A DNA stretch of 64,000 bases from Pseudomonas umsongensis (GCF_002236105.1 NZ_NIWU01000004.1:124001-188000); one strand, 5' to 3'. Numbered from the stretch's first letter, positions 9,262 through 18,172 are shown. The notes: generated by a model not told the origin, from the sequence alone. A program made the numbers and translations.

Positions 9262-9352
9262 TGTAGGAGCGAGCTTGCTCGCGATTGAGGCGCTACATTC
9301 AACATTGATGCTGAATGTTACTCCGATATCGCCCGCAAGCCGGCTCCTACAG
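9262..9352. repeat. Palindromic element, CTGTAGGAGC...GCTCGCGA family
   Basis: CTGTAGGAGCGAGCTTGCTC opens the element and CCGGCTCCTACAG closes it; the two arms are imperfect inverted copies. A second internal inverted pair, ACATTCAAC...GCTGAATGT, forms the tip. It lies 13 bases after the rlmB stop. The 303-base gap between rlmB and rpsF holds this element and the rpsF promoter, and no gene I can support. Confidence 0.8.
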
Positions 9353-9364
9353 TTGGTTTTTCAA

Positions 9365-10132
9365 TCAGGGCTTTTTGGCGGCAGCCTTGGCTTTGACACT
9401 GCGCTGACGCTGCGCTTCGAACAGGCATACGCCCGTCGCCACGGAAACGTTGAGACTGCTGACGCTACCGGCCATCGGCAAGTTCACCAGATAATCGCAA
9501 TGCTCGCGGGTCAGGCGGCGCATGCCTTTGCCTTCGGCGCCCATGATCAGGATGGTCGGACCGGTCAGGTCCTGGTCATACAGACTGACCTCGGCCTCCC
9601 CTGCCGTGCCCACGACCCACAGGCCACGCTGCTGGAGTTTTTCCAGGGTACGCGCCAGGTTGGTCACGGCCACCAGCGGAATCACTTCCGCCGCCCCGCA
9701 CGCAACCTTTCGCACGACCGGCGTCAGGGTTGCGGACTTGTCCTTCGGCACGATCACCGCCAGCGCACCCGCCGCATCGGCAGAACGCAGGCAGGCGCCC
9801 AGGTTGTGCGGATCGGTCACGCCGTCGAGTACCAGCAGCAACGGTGCGCCTTCGGTGCGATCGAGTAGCTCGTCGAGCATCGCCTCGCCCCAGACCTGGC
9901 TCGGACTGACGTCCGCAACCACGCCCTGGTGCACGCCCTCGACCCAGGCGTCCATTTCACGACGCTCGGCCTGGCCGACCTGCACACGATTTTCGTTGGC
10001 CAACTCGATCAACGTCTGCACCCGCGGATCACCGCGGCCTTCAGCCAGCCAGATCTGCTTCACGCGCTTCGGGTGATGACGCAACAATGCTTCTACAGCG
10101 TGTACGCCGTAGATCTTTTCCAACTGACTCAT
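9365..10132 (-). CDS. rlmB: 23S rRNA (guanosine-2251-2'-O)-methyltransferase RlmB
   Basis: 255 residues of the SpoU (SPOUT) family, which methylates the ribose of G2251 in the peptidyl-transferase P loop using S-adenosylmethionine. The N-terminal substrate-binding domain (IYGVHAVEALLRHHPKRVKQ) precedes a knotted catalytic domain with VLDGVTDPHNLGACLRSADA (motif 1, residues about 100-119), IMGAEGKGMRRL (motif 2) and LPMAGSVSSLNVSVATGV (motif 3). The last residues are a basic tail (KAKAAAKKP). The ATG overlaps the stop of rnr in ATGA, so the two are translationally coupled; rnr followed by rlmB is a widespread order. Confidence 0.96.
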   Translation of the reverse strand: MSQLEKIYGVHAVEALLRHHPKRVKQIWLAEGRGDPRVQTLIELANENRVQVGQAERREMDAWVEGVHQGVVADVSPSQVWGEAMLDELLDRTEGAPLLLVLDGVTDPHNLGACLRSADAAGALAVIVPKDKSATLTPVVRKVACGAAEVIPLVAVTNLARTLEKLQQRGLWVVGTAGEAEVSLYDQDLTGPTILIMGAEGKGMRRLTREHCDYLVNLPMAGSVSSLNVSVATGVCLFEAQRQRSVKAKAAAKKP

Positions 10133-12756
10133 GACTTGGCCTTAGGTTTACGCGCCCCGCCGCTTTTGGCTGGGGCCGAGCCCGCTTTTGGCGGACCTTT
10201 ACGATGCTTGCTCGGTTTGGCTGGCTTGCCGCCGACAGCCTTGTCAGGCGCCGACCGACTGGTCTTTCCCGCAGACGCCGCTTTACCGCCGCTTTTCGCG
10301 CCGGCGAGCAACGCCTGCTTCATTTCACGGCTCTTGCGCACTTCGGCATTTTTCGCCGCCGCATCGCTCGGACGATAGGCCTCGACTGCCTTTTCCTTGG
10401 CGGGACGACGACCGGTTTTCGCCGGCGCCGGCTCTGCTTCGGATTTGCCAGCAGGTGCCGCGGTTTCGCTGCCACGTTTTTTGCGGCCGATCGGCGCGCT
10501 GATGGTTTTTTCGGCCATCTCGAAGTCGATCTTGCGCTCGTCGAGGTCGACGCGCATGACGCGTACTTCAACGGTGTCGCCAAGGCGGAAGCTACGACCG
10601 GTTCGCTCACCCGCCAGGCGGTGATGCACTGGATCGAAGTGGTAGTAATCGCCCGGCAGCGCGGTGACGTGCACCAGGCCTTCGACGTAAATGTCAGTCA
10701 GCTCGACGAACAGGCCAAAGCCGGTGACCGCAGTGATCACACCCGGGAACGACTCGCCAACGCGATCTTTCATGAACTCGCACTTGAGCCAGTTCACGAC
10801 ATCGCGGGTCGCTTCATCGGCACGGCGCTCGCTCATCGAGCACTGCTCGCCGAGCTGCTCCAGGGCTGCTTCGTCGTACGGATAGATGCGCGCCTTCGGA
10901 ATGGTCATCGCACCGGCACGGCGAACGTGCGGGGTGTCCTGCTTCGAATGGATCACGCTGCGGATCGCCCGGTGAGTGAGCAAGTCCGGGTAGCGGCGGA
11001 TCGGCGAGGTGAAGTGGGTGTACGCCTCGTAATTCAGGCCGAAGTGACCCTGGTTATCGGCGCTGTACACCGCCTGGCTCAACGAACGCAGCATCACGGT
11101 CTGGATCAGGTGGAAATCCGGACGATCCTTGATACCAGCCAGCAGTGCCTGGTAATCCTTCGGCGACGGGCCATCCTTGCCTTTGTGCAGGGACAGGCCG
11201 AGTTCGCCGAGGAATGCGCGCAATTTTTCCAGGCGCTCCGGCGGCGGGCCGTCGTGAACGCGGTACAACGCAGGAATTTCGTGCTTCTTGAGGAACTCGG
11301 CGGTGGCCACGTTGGCCGCCAACATGCATTCCTCGATCAGCTTGTGCGCGTCATTGCGGATGGTCGGACGGATTTCCGCGATCTTGCGCTCGGAGCCGAA
11401 GATGATCCGGGTTTCCTGGGTTTCAAAATCGATCGCGCCACGCACGTGACGAGCCGCCAGCAATACCTTGTACAACGAATACAGCTGCTTGAGGTGCGGC
11501 ACCACGTCAGTGTATTCACCACGCAGCTTGCGGGCTTCGCTGGCTTTGGGCGTTTCCAGCATCGCGCTGACCTTGTTGTAGGTCAGGCGGGCGTGGGAGT
11601 GGATCACCGCTTCGTAGAAGCAGTAGTCGGTCATTTCGCCGGATTTGGAGATAGTCATCTCGCAAACCATGGCCAGGCGATCGACCTGCGGGTTCAACGA
11701 GCACAATCCATTGGACAGCTGCTCAGGCAGCATCGGGATCACGCGCTCGGGGAAGTACACCGAGTTGCCACGAACCTGAGCTTCGGCATCCAGTGCCGAA
11801 CCGAGCTTCACGTAGCTGGAAACGTCGGCAATCGCCACGTACAACTTCCAGCCGCCGGAGAACAGGCGCAGCTTGCCCGGCTTGGCTTCGCAGTAGACCG
11901 CATCATCGAAGTCGCGGGCATCTTCGCCGTCGATGGTGACGAACGGCAGATGACGCAGGTCGATGCGCTTCTCTTTGTCTTTCTCTTCGACTTCCGGCTT
12001 GAGCTTGCTGGCTTCCTTGAGTACGGCATCAGGCCAGACATGAGGAATGTCGTAGGTACGCAGGGCAACGTCGATCTCCATGCCCGGCGCCATGTAGTTG
12101 CCCACGACTTCGACCACATCGCCTTGCGGCTGGAAGCGTGGTGTCGGCCAGTGAGTGATCTTCACTTCGACGAACTGACCGATCTGCGCGTTCGCGTTAC
12201 GACCCGGCGTCACCAGCACTTCCTGCTGGATCTTCGGATTATCTGCGACGACGAATCCGATGCCACCTTCTTCGAAGTAACGACCGACGATTGTCTCGTG
12301 AGCACGGGACACCACTTCGACGATCATGCCTTCGCGGCGACCGCGACGATCCAGCCCGGAAACACGCGCCAGTGCACGGTCGCCGTCAAACACCAGGCGC
12401 ATTTGCGCCGGGCTCATGAACAGGTCGTCACTGCCGTCGTCCGGCACCAGGAAGCCGAAGCCGTCGCGGTGACCGCTGATGCGGCCCAGGATCAGGTCGA
12501 GCTTGTCCACCGGCGCATAAGTGCCGCGACGGGTATAGATGAGTTGAGCATCGCGCTCCATGGCGCGCAGGCGGCGGCGCAGGGCTTCGATCTGGTCTTC
12601 CGTGGTCAGACCAAACTCTTCGACCAGTTGCTCGCGGTTAGCAGGCGAACCTCGATCAGCAAGGTGCTGAAGGATCAGTTCGCGGCTAGGAATGGGGTTT
12701 TCATATTTTTCCGCTTCACGAGCGGCCTCGGGATCGAGGGACTGCCAATCGGCCAT
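10129..12756 (-). CDS. rnr: Ribonuclease R
   Basis: An 875-residue 3'-5' exoribonuclease that degrades structured RNA and acts in rRNA quality control and trans-translation. In order: an N-terminal winged-helix segment (ILQHLADRGSPANREQLVEE), two cold-shock domains (GRISGHRDGFGFLVPDDG; GRYFEEGGIGFVVADN), the RNB catalytic domain with the metal-binding stretch DGEDARDFDDAVY (Asp cluster near residues 276-285), an S1 domain (GVITAVTGFGLFVELTDI), and a long Lys/Ala/Pro-rich basic tail from about residue 750. The length exceeds E. coli RNase R mainly in this tail, as usual in Pseudomonas. The start at 12756 gives MADWQSLDPEAAREAEKYEN. It overlaps rlmB by four bases. Confidence 0.97.
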   Translation of the reverse strand: MADWQSLDPEAAREAEKYENPIPSRELILQHLADRGSPANREQLVEEFGLTTEDQIEALRRRLRAMERDAQLIYTRRGTYAPVDKLDLILGRISGHRDGFGFLVPDDGSDDLFMSPAQMRLVFDGDRALARVSGLDRRGRREGMIVEVVSRAHETIVGRYFEEGGIGFVVADNPKIQQEVLVTPGRNANAQIGQFVEVKITHWPTPRFQPQGDVVEVVGNYMAPGMEIDVALRTYDIPHVWPDAVLKEASKLKPEVEEKDKEKRIDLRHLPFVTIDGEDARDFDDAVYCEAKPGKLRLFSGGWKLYVAIADVSSYVKLGSALDAEAQVRGNSVYFPERVIPMLPEQLSNGLCSLNPQVDRLAMVCEMTISKSGEMTDYCFYEAVIHSHARLTYNKVSAMLETPKASEARKLRGEYTDVVPHLKQLYSLYKVLLAARHVRGAIDFETQETRIIFGSERKIAEIRPTIRNDAHKLIEECMLAANVATAEFLKKHEIPALYRVHDGPPPERLEKLRAFLGELGLSLHKGKDGPSPKDYQALLAGIKDRPDFHLIQTVMLRSLSQAVYSADNQGHFGLNYEAYTHFTSPIRRYPDLLTHRAIRSVIHSKQDTPHVRRAGAMTIPKARIYPYDEAALEQLGEQCSMSERRADEATRDVVNWLKCEFMKDRVGESFPGVITAVTGFGLFVELTDIYVEGLVHVTALPGDYYHFDPVHHRLAGERTGRSFRLGDTVEVRVMRVDLDERKIDFEMAEKTISAPIGRKKRGSETAAPAGKSEAEPAPAKTGRRPAKEKAVEAYRPSDAAAKNAEVRKSREMKQALLAGAKSGGKAASAGKTSRSAPDKAVGGKPAKPSKHRKGPPKAGSAPAKSGGARKPKAKS

Positions 12757-12917
12757 TAGAGAGTTTTCACCTTGTCTATATGCGGGTTAGTTTGGCATAG
12801 GCGTAATGAAACGGGAAATTTCAGGCTAAGACGCCTCATCTAAAGCCCTATATCGACACCAGGATGTTGATTTAAATACCGCTGGTGAAATTTTTCAGGT
12901 TTTTTTGGTGTCGGGGG

Positions 12918-12946
12918 TTTACAGTTAAAAAGACGCTCCGTATAGT
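12918..12946 (+). promoter_or_regulatory. Sigma-70 promoter of first tRNA-Leu
   Basis: TTTACA (12918-12923) and TATAGT (12941-12946) are separated by 17 bases and followed by a GC-rich discriminator (GCGCGCC), typical of stable-RNA promoters. The tRNA begins 35 bases after the -10 box. The same layout is repeated at 13172-13200. Confidence 0.75.
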
Positions 12947-12981
12947 GCGCGCCATCGACGACGGACAACGTTGCCGATACT

Positions 12982-13068
12982 GCCCAGATGGTGAAATTGG
13001 TAGACACGCCAGCTTCAGGTGCTGGTGACCGCAAGGTCGTGGAAGTTCGAGTCTTCTTCTGGGCACCA
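12982..13068 (+). tRNA. tRNA-Leu (anticodon CAG), copy 1
   Basis: An 87-base class II tRNA with CCA encoded. GCCCAGA pairs with TCTGGGC in the acceptor stem; the anticodon arm CCAGC-TTCAGGT-GCTGG gives anticodon CAG, which reads CUG, the major Leu codon in this genome. The long variable arm and TTCGAGT T-loop are present. It lies in the gap between rnr (divergent) and the iron transport genes. Confidence 0.97.
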
Positions 13069-13107
13069 ATTTCGAGCTTGAGATTAGTTCAATTTCGAAG
13101 CTCACAC

Positions 13108-13131
13108 AAAACCCGCGAAAGCGGGTTTTTT
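13108..13131 (+). terminator. Terminator of first tRNA-Leu unit
   Basis: AAAACCCGC-GAAA-GCGGGTTTTTT forms a stable stem with a GAAA tetraloop followed by a T run, 40 bases after the tRNA. An almost identical terminator follows the second copy. Confidence 0.9.
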
Positions 13132-13171
13132 GCATTCTGGGACCCTGATTAATTAAATTTAAAATCAGGGG

Positions 13172-13200
13172 TTTACAGATCAAATTGCTCTCCGTATAGT
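13172..13200 (+). promoter_or_regulatory. Sigma-70 promoter of second tRNA-Leu
   Basis: TTTACA (13172-13177), a 17-base spacer and TATAGT (13195-13200) followed by GCGCCAC. The hexamers are identical to those of the first unit, while the spacer and surrounding sequence have diverged. Confidence 0.75.
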
Positions 13201-13235
13201 GCGCCACATCAACAGCGGCAACGCTCGCGATGAAT

Positions 13236-13322
13236 GCCCAGATGGTGAAATTGGTAGACACGCCAGCTTCAGGTGCTGGTGACCGCAAGGTCGTGGAAGT
13301 TCGAGTCTTCTTCTGGGCACCA
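13236..13322 (+). tRNA. tRNA-Leu (anticodon CAG), copy 2
   Basis: The 87 bases are identical to the copy at 12982 over the whole tRNA, including the encoded CCA. It has its own promoter and terminator, so it is an independent transcription unit made by tandem duplication. Confidence 0.97.
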
Positions 13323-13357
13323 ATTCAAATTCAAGGTCACGACCTTGAATTTCACAG

Positions 13358-13379
13358 AAACCCGCGAAAGCGGGTTTTT
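13358..13379 (+). terminator. Terminator of second tRNA-Leu unit
   Basis: AAACCCGC-GAAA-GCGGGTTTTT, nearly the same as the terminator at 13108. An extra perfect inverted repeat (ATTCAAGGTC/GACCTTGAAT, 13329-13352) lies between the tRNA and the terminator. Confidence 0.9.
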
Positions 13380-13392
13380 GCGTTTCTGGCCC

Positions 13393-13473
13393 CTGTAGGA
13401 GCTGCCGAAGGTTGCGATCTTTTGATTTTGGTTTTTAAGATCAAAAGATCGCAACCTTCGGCAGCTCCTACAG
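13393..13473. repeat. Long palindrome, CTGTAGGAGCTGCCG...GATCTTTTGA family
   Basis: Nearly perfect inverted arms of about 35 bases: CTGTAGGAGCTGCCGAAGGT then TGCGATCTTTTGAT, closing with the reverse complement. The same family occurs at 32368-32446 with a few substitutions. It lies between the tRNA-Leu terminator and the Fur-like site. Confidence 0.88.
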
Positions 13474-13507
13474 ATCAATTGCTCCGCCCAGAGCGCATAT
13501 GAGAAAC

Positions 13508-13526
13508 AATATCGTTTATCATTGTT
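13508..13526. promoter_or_regulatory. Possible Fur box
   Basis: Read on the minus strand, AACAATGATAAACGATATT matches the 19-base Fur consensus GATAATGATAATCATTATC at 13 positions by my alignment. It is 38 bases before the fbpA-like start. This fits iron-repressed expression of an Fe(3+) uptake system; binding is inferred only. Confidence 0.45.
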
Positions 13527-13563
13527 GCAAGATTTTGCAATGCGACAGTGAGGAACCCTGCGA

Positions 13564-14574
13564 ATGATGTTTCGAAATACCCTGCGCCGCGGCCTGACCA
13601 CCACTCTGCTTGGCCTGGCACTCGCCACCCCCCTCACCCAGGCTGCCGATCCAGTCTCCCTTACACTCTATAACGGCCAACACAAGGAAGTCGGCGATGC
13701 GGTCGCCAAAGCCTTCGAAGCCAAGACAGGCATTCACGTCAATGTGCGCAAGGGCAGCAGCAACCAGCTTGCCAGCCAAGTCGTCGAAGAAGGCGATCGC
13801 TCTCCCGCCGATGTGATCTACACCGAAGAGTCGCCGCCACTGAACAAACTCGGCGAGCAAGGCGTTCTGGCCAAGGCCGACGACACCACGCTGGCCGTTC
13901 TGCCCAAGGACTATGTCGCCGCTGACGGCACCTGGATTGGCGTCACCGCTCGGGTGCGTGTCGTCGCATTCAACCCGAAGTTGATTGACGAAAAAGACCT
14001 GCCGAAATCGGTGATGGAATTCTCCGATCCAAAATGGCAAGGCAAGGTCGGCTTCGTCCCTACCAGCGGCGCCTTCCAGGAACAAGCCGTGGCGATCATC
14101 AAGGTGCACGGCATGGAGGCTGCGGAAGAATGGCTGACCGGCTTGCGCGCTTTCGGCAAGACCTACAGCAACAACATGGTTGCCCTAAAAGCCGTGGAAA
14201 ACGGCGAAGTCGCGACGGTGCTGGTAAACAACTACTACTGGTTCGCCTTGCAGCGCGAAAAGGGCCAGCTCGATTCGAAACTGCATTACTTCACTGGCGG
14301 CGACGTCGGCGGCCTGATTACCGTATCGAGTGCGGCCGTGCTGAAATCCAGCAAACATCCAAAAGAAGCCCAGCAACTGCTCGCCTACATGGCCAGTGAA
14401 GAGGGCCAGCGCGTGATCACCCAGACCACCGCCGAATACCCGCTACACAAAGGCATGCAATCGGATCGCGGCCTCAAGCCTTTCAGCGAACTGCAAGCGC
14501 CGAACGTCACGCCCGCCGACCTCGGCAATGCCGAAGAAGCCTTGGACCTGGAACGCGAGGTTGGCCTGAACTGA
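13564..14574 (+). CDS. fbpA: Fe(3+) ABC transporter periplasmic binding protein (FbpA/HitA type)
   Basis: 336 residues with a signal peptide ending near LTQA-ADP (residues 1-28). The mature part is a ferric-binding protein of the extracellular solute-binding class. Residues expected to bind iron by comparison with Haemophilus FbpA can be placed: His40 (YNGQHKE), Glu88 (IYTEES), Tyr224 and Tyr225 (NNYYWF). It would deliver Fe(3+) to the permease encoded next, whose ATG overlaps its stop by one base. A ribosome site AGGAA lies before tandem ATG codons at 13564 and 13567; either may be used. No ATPase gene is adjacent. Confidence 0.93.
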   Translation: MMFRNTLRRGLTTTLLGLALATPLTQAADPVSLTLYNGQHKEVGDAVAKAFEAKTGIHVNVRKGSSNQLASQVVEEGDRSPADVIYTEESPPLNKLGEQGVLAKADDTTLAVLPKDYVAADGTWIGVTARVRVVAFNPKLIDEKDLPKSVMEFSDPKWQGKVGFVPTSGAFQEQAVAIIKVHGMEAAEEWLTGLRAFGKTYSNNMVALKAVENGEVATVLVNNYYWFALQREKGQLDSKLHYFTGGDVGGLITVSSAAVLKSSKHPKEAQQLLAYMASEEGQRVITQTTAEYPLHKGMQSDRGLKPFSELQAPNVTPADLGNAEEALDLEREVGLN

Positions 14575-16139
14575 TGAGTGCATCGCTATCCGCCTCCGCC
14601 TCGCACGGTCGATACGTACCAGGGCGCAGGCGGCCTTCCATCTGGTTGATTCTGCCGGTGTTACTGCTGGTCGTGCTCAGCTTGCTTCCCCTGGCCTACG
14701 TCGGCCTGAAGGCCTGGCAAGCGGGTTGGGCCCAGGCGCTGCATTTGCTGTGGCGGCCTTATGTATTTGGCCTGCTGCGCAATACCCTGGCGCTGATGAT
14801 TGGCGTAACACTGACTTGCGGCGTGATCGGCCTGTCGCTGGCATGGTTGCTGGAGCGCAGCAATCTGCCTGGGCGACGCCTGTGGGGCGTGATTCTGTGT
14901 TTGCCGTTCGCCGTACCGGCGTTTGTCAGCAGTTTTACCTGGGTGTCACTGAGCGCACATTTCGAAGGGCTCGGCGGGGCGATCCTGGTGATGAGCCTGT
15001 CCAAATACCCGCTGATCTTCCTGCCGGTGGCCGCCACCCTGCGCAATCTCGACCCCTCACTCGAAGAGTCTGCCCGCACCCTGGGGCAGAATCGCTGGGG
15101 AGTATTTTTCCGCGTCACCCTACCGCTGCTCTGGCCTTCGCTGCTGGCGGGATCGCTACTGATTGCCCTGCACATGTTGGTGGAATTCGGTGCACTGTCG
15201 ATCATTGGCCTGCAAACCTTCACCACCGCGATTTACCAACAGTTCGAGCTGGAATTCAGCAACGCCAACGCCGCGATGCTCTCGGCGGTGTTGCTGGCAC
15301 TGTGCTTGATGTTGCTGTGGCTGGAACTGCGCGTTCGCGGCAAAGGCCGGCATGTACGTACAGGCCAGGGCGCGGCGCGACAGGCAGAACAGGTCAGATT
15401 GGGCCCCTGGATGATGGCTGGGCAGCTTTACTGCCTGTTGCTGGCGATCATCGGCAGCGGCATTCCTCTGGGAATGCTGGCGTACTGGCTGGCCGTGGGC
15501 TCGTCGGCGGCATTCCCGATCGCCGCGATCAGCGAGGCGCTGCTTTCCTCCCTGGCCCTGTCCTTGGGCGGCGCGGCGTTTTGTCTGCTGCTGGCGTTGC
15601 CGGTGGGGTTGCTGGTGGTGCGCTATAAAGGGCCACTGGCAATCTGGGCAGAACGTTTGCCGTATCTGCTGCACGCGCTGCCAGGCCTGGTGATTGCACT
15701 GACCCTGGTGTATTTCGCGCTCCACTATGTGCCGGTGCTGTACCAGACTTCGACACTGCTGCTGATTGCTTATGCGCTGCTGTTTCTACCGCTGGCCCAG
15801 GCACCGATTCGCACAGCACTGAACAAGGCTGCGCCGCAACTGGAAGAGGCGGCGCGCACGCTGGGGGCATCTTCGTTCAGTGCGTTTTGCCGGATAACGC
15901 TGCCAATCATTTTTCCGGCGCTGGGAGCAGCGTTTGCATTGGTATTTCTGGATGCGATGAAGGAATTGACGGCGACCTTGCTGTTGAGCCCAACCGGGCT
16001 CAACACGCTGGCCACTGAGGTGTGGGCGCATACCGCGAATGTGGAGTTTGCGGCGGCGGCGCCTTATGCGGCGTTGTTGATATTGGTGTCGGGGCTGCCT
16101 GTATATCTATTAACAACCCGGATGTATTTGAGCCGCTGA
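14574..16139 (+). CDS. fbpB: Fe(3+) ABC transporter permease (FbpB/HitB type)
   Basis: 521 residues comprising two fused binding-protein-dependent permease domains, each with about six membrane segments. The ATPase-contact (EAA-like) loops are ARTLGQNRWGVFFRVTLP and ARTLGASSFSAFCRITLP, one in each half. The length and duplicated layout fit the FbpB/ThiP permease family; the adjacent iron-type binding protein favours Fe(3+). The TGATG overlap with fbpA implies translational coupling. The next gene is convergent and unrelated, so the ATP-binding subunit must be encoded elsewhere or be shared. Confidence 0.92.
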   Translation: MSASLSASASHGRYVPGRRRPSIWLILPVLLLVVLSLLPLAYVGLKAWQAGWAQALHLLWRPYVFGLLRNTLALMIGVTLTCGVIGLSLAWLLERSNLPGRRLWGVILCLPFAVPAFVSSFTWVSLSAHFEGLGGAILVMSLSKYPLIFLPVAATLRNLDPSLEESARTLGQNRWGVFFRVTLPLLWPSLLAGSLLIALHMLVEFGALSIIGLQTFTTAIYQQFELEFSNANAAMLSAVLLALCLMLLWLELRVRGKGRHVRTGQGAARQAEQVRLGPWMMAGQLYCLLLAIIGSGIPLGMLAYWLAVGSSAAFPIAAISEALLSSLALSLGGAAFCLLLALPVGLLVVRYKGPLAIWAERLPYLLHALPGLVIALTLVYFALHYVPVLYQTSTLLLIAYALLFLPLAQAPIRTALNKAAPQLEEAARTLGASSFSAFCRITLPIIFPALGAAFALVFLDAMKELTATLLLSPTGLNTLATEVWAHTANVEFAAAAPYAALLILVSGLPVYLLTTRMYLSR

Positions 16140-16146
16140 GATCGCT

Positions 16147-16211
16147 TTCGCGAGCAGGCTCGCTCCCACAGGGCTCGGTAGATCACCTGTGGGAGCGAGC
16201 CTGCTCGCGAA
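16147..16211. repeat. Palindromic element, TTCGCGAGCAGGCTCGCTCCCACA family
   Basis: Same family and arm sequence as 5365-5428. It begins 8 bases after the permease stop and lies between two convergent genes, so it may act as a bidirectional 3' end structure. A short direct repeat, GGCCAGGCCAGGCCAGGCAA, follows at about 16213. Confidence 0.85.
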
Positions 16212-16237
16212 GAGGCCAGGCCAGGCCAGGCAAAACA

Positions 16238-18172
16238 TCAAGCCCTGAACTGCCCCAAGCTGGCTTTGAGCTGCGCCGCCAGGCCATCGAGCACCTTGCC
16301 GCTGGCCGTGGTTTCCACCACCGCCTGGGCCGCCTTTTCGGCTTGCACATGAATGGTCTCGACCCGACCTCGCACAGCCTGTGCTCCCCGAGCCTGATGC
16401 TCGGCAGCCTGGGTCGCCAGGCCGATTGCCGTGTGCACCTGCTCGACCGAAGCCTGCACCGATTGCTGCAACCGCGCGCTGTCACGCAGAACCAACAGGC
16501 CTTCACTGGCCTGGCGCCCGGCCTGGCCGATTGCCGCTACGGCCTCGCGGGCACCTTGCTGCAACGCTACGATGTGCGCCTGGATATCGCCGGTGGAGCT
16601 TTGCGTCTTGCTCGCCAACGCGCGCACTTCATCTGCCACCACCGCAAAGCCGCGACCGGTTTCGCCGGCGCGCGCTGCCTCAATCGCCGCGTTCAGCGCC
16701 AGCAGGTTGGTCTGTTCGGCAATGCCATGAATGACCGTCAGCACTACCTCAATCTGCTCACTCTGCTGTGCCAGGCGCTCAATCACTTGCGCGCCAGTCT
16801 CAACCTGGCCCGCCAACGCTTCAATCAGAGTGCCGACTTTCGCCGAAGTCCGGGTGTTTTCGTCGGTGGCCTGGCGAATATCCACCACCTGCTTCAATGC
16901 CGCTTGCATGGCCTGGCTTTCCGACTGCGCCTCATCCGCCATTCGCGACAAGGCCCGCAGGCTTTCAGCCACCTCATCGCGCTGCATGCCCGCCGCCGCA
17001 TCCGCCCCCGCGTTACGCAATGTCATGGCGCCAATTTCCACACCGGTACGCTGGGCGACATCACCCGCCTCGCGCACTATCGGCTGCAATTTGTCGACGA
17101 AGCGATTGACCGCCGACGCCATATCGCCGATTTCGTCCCTGCTGCTGATCTGCACACGCTTGGTCAGATCGCCCTCACCCGCCGCCAGGTCATCCATGGC
17201 GACAATCAACATCCTCAGGCGGTTGACGACTCGGCGCCCGAGCACGACCGCCAGCAACAGCAGGACACCAAAGCCCACCAAAGCCAGGCTCACTCCAATA
17301 CGCCAGCGCAGGGTTGTCGCGGCCTCCTGCACGGTGGCGGTGGTATTGGCTTTCATTTCAGCGGCCGTGGACTGCGCCGATTGCAGACGTGCACCCATGG
17401 CCGCTGCGCTGTCGGCTGCCGCGCCTTTGAGGCTGTCGCCCACCAACTGGTCGCCACTGGCAATCAACGCCGAGAAGCGCTTGTCCAGTGCCGCCAGGTC
17501 GGCCTCTACCGACGCCGTCGAGACGCCCATCAAGACCTTGCCGATCTCCACGCCATTAGGGTTGATCGAGGCCTCGACGTAGAAGACCGACGGATCGTTC
17601 TTCGCCGCGTCCAGCACCTTGTCCAGTGCGCGCTCGCCCTGGCCTTTTTCCAGCAGCGCCTTGTTGATCGGGTTTTCCCGGTTGAGGTAACGCGTCAGAT
17701 GCTGGCCCGTGGCGTCGTCGTACACCACGAACAGGACATTGGGGTTGCGCTGGGCCCGACGGGCAAACTCGGACAAGGTCGGCACGTCGTTATCCCACAT
17801 GGCGCGAGGCGCCACCGAGGCCAGAAGCTGTGCCATGTCGCTGGCGGAATCCTTCAGGTCTTTTTCCAGGGTCGAACGCAACTGGGCCTGCTCGTCCTTC
17901 AATCGCGAAGACAAGCCAGCCGTGAGGCGTTGACGCGTACTGGCAGACAGGCTGTCCAGGCTCGACGTGACTTCACGCCCCGCCTGCTCGAGCTCACCGG
18001 ACAGTTTTTGACTGTCCGCCCCCAGGCGCTGGGCGAGATCGGCTTCCAGCGCCGTCACAGTGCTCCGGGTCAGCGCGACCGCCACCAGCACCTGCACCAA
18101 AAGGGCGATACCAAGGGTAACGAATACAGGCCGCAACAAACGGCTTTGTAACAACGAGAGAACAGCTGACAC
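16238..18172 (-). CDS. Methyl-accepting chemotaxis protein
   Basis: A chemoreceptor of 644 residues counted from the GTG at 18172, which has AGAGGG eight bases upstream; the frame is open further but lacks a good start. Membrane segment 1 is at about residues 11-33 (PVFVTLGIALLVQVLVAVAL). A periplasmic sensor region follows (FVVYDDATGQHLTRYLNREN, about 145-165). Membrane segment 2 is near 265-290, then a HAMP domain, and the cytoplasmic signalling domain with the conserved tip EQTNLLALNAAIEAARAGE and GRGFAVVADEVRALA. No C-terminal pentapeptide for CheR docking is present (it ends SLGQFRA). The ligand cannot be inferred; the sensor region looks like a Cache-type fold at most. Confidence 0.93.
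   Translation of the reverse strand: MSAVLSLLQSRLLRPVFVTLGIALLVQVLVAVALTRSTVTALEADLAQRLGADSQKLSGELEQAGREVTSSLDSLSASTRQRLTAGLSSRLKDEQAQLRSTLEKDLKDSASDMAQLLASVAPRAMWDNDVPTLSEFARRAQRNPNVLFVVYDDATGQHLTRYLNRENPINKALLEKGQGERALDKVLDAAKNDPSVFYVEASINPNGVEIGKVLMGVSTASVEADLAALDKRFSALIASGDQLVGDSLKGAAADSAAAMGARLQSAQSTAAEMKANTTATVQEAATTLRWRIGVSLALVGFGVLLLLAVVLGRRVVNRLRMLIVAMDDLAAGEGDLTKRVQISSRDEIGDMASAVNRFVDKLQPIVREAGDVAQRTGVEIGAMTLRNAGADAAAGMQRDEVAESLRALSRMADEAQSESQAMQAALKQVVDIRQATDENTRTSAKVGTLIEALAGQVETGAQVIERLAQQSEQIEVVLTVIHGIAEQTNLLALNAAIEAARAGETGRGFAVVADEVRALASKTQSSTGDIQAHIVALQQGAREAVAAIGQAGRQASEGLLVLRDSARLQQSVQASVEQVHTAIGLATQAAEHQARGAQAVRGRVETIHVQAEKAAQAVVETTASGKVLDGLAAQLKASLGQFRA

Noticed and set aside
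10204..12759. 851-codon plus-strand ORF opposite rnr
   Set aside because: It is a shadow of the RNase R gene; the composition is unlike a real protein and no motif is present.
12982..13322. tRNA-Leu pair as a phage or island attachment site
   Set aside because: No integrase, partial tRNA fragment or accessory genes lie beside it; the duplication includes promoter and terminator and is explained by tandem duplication.
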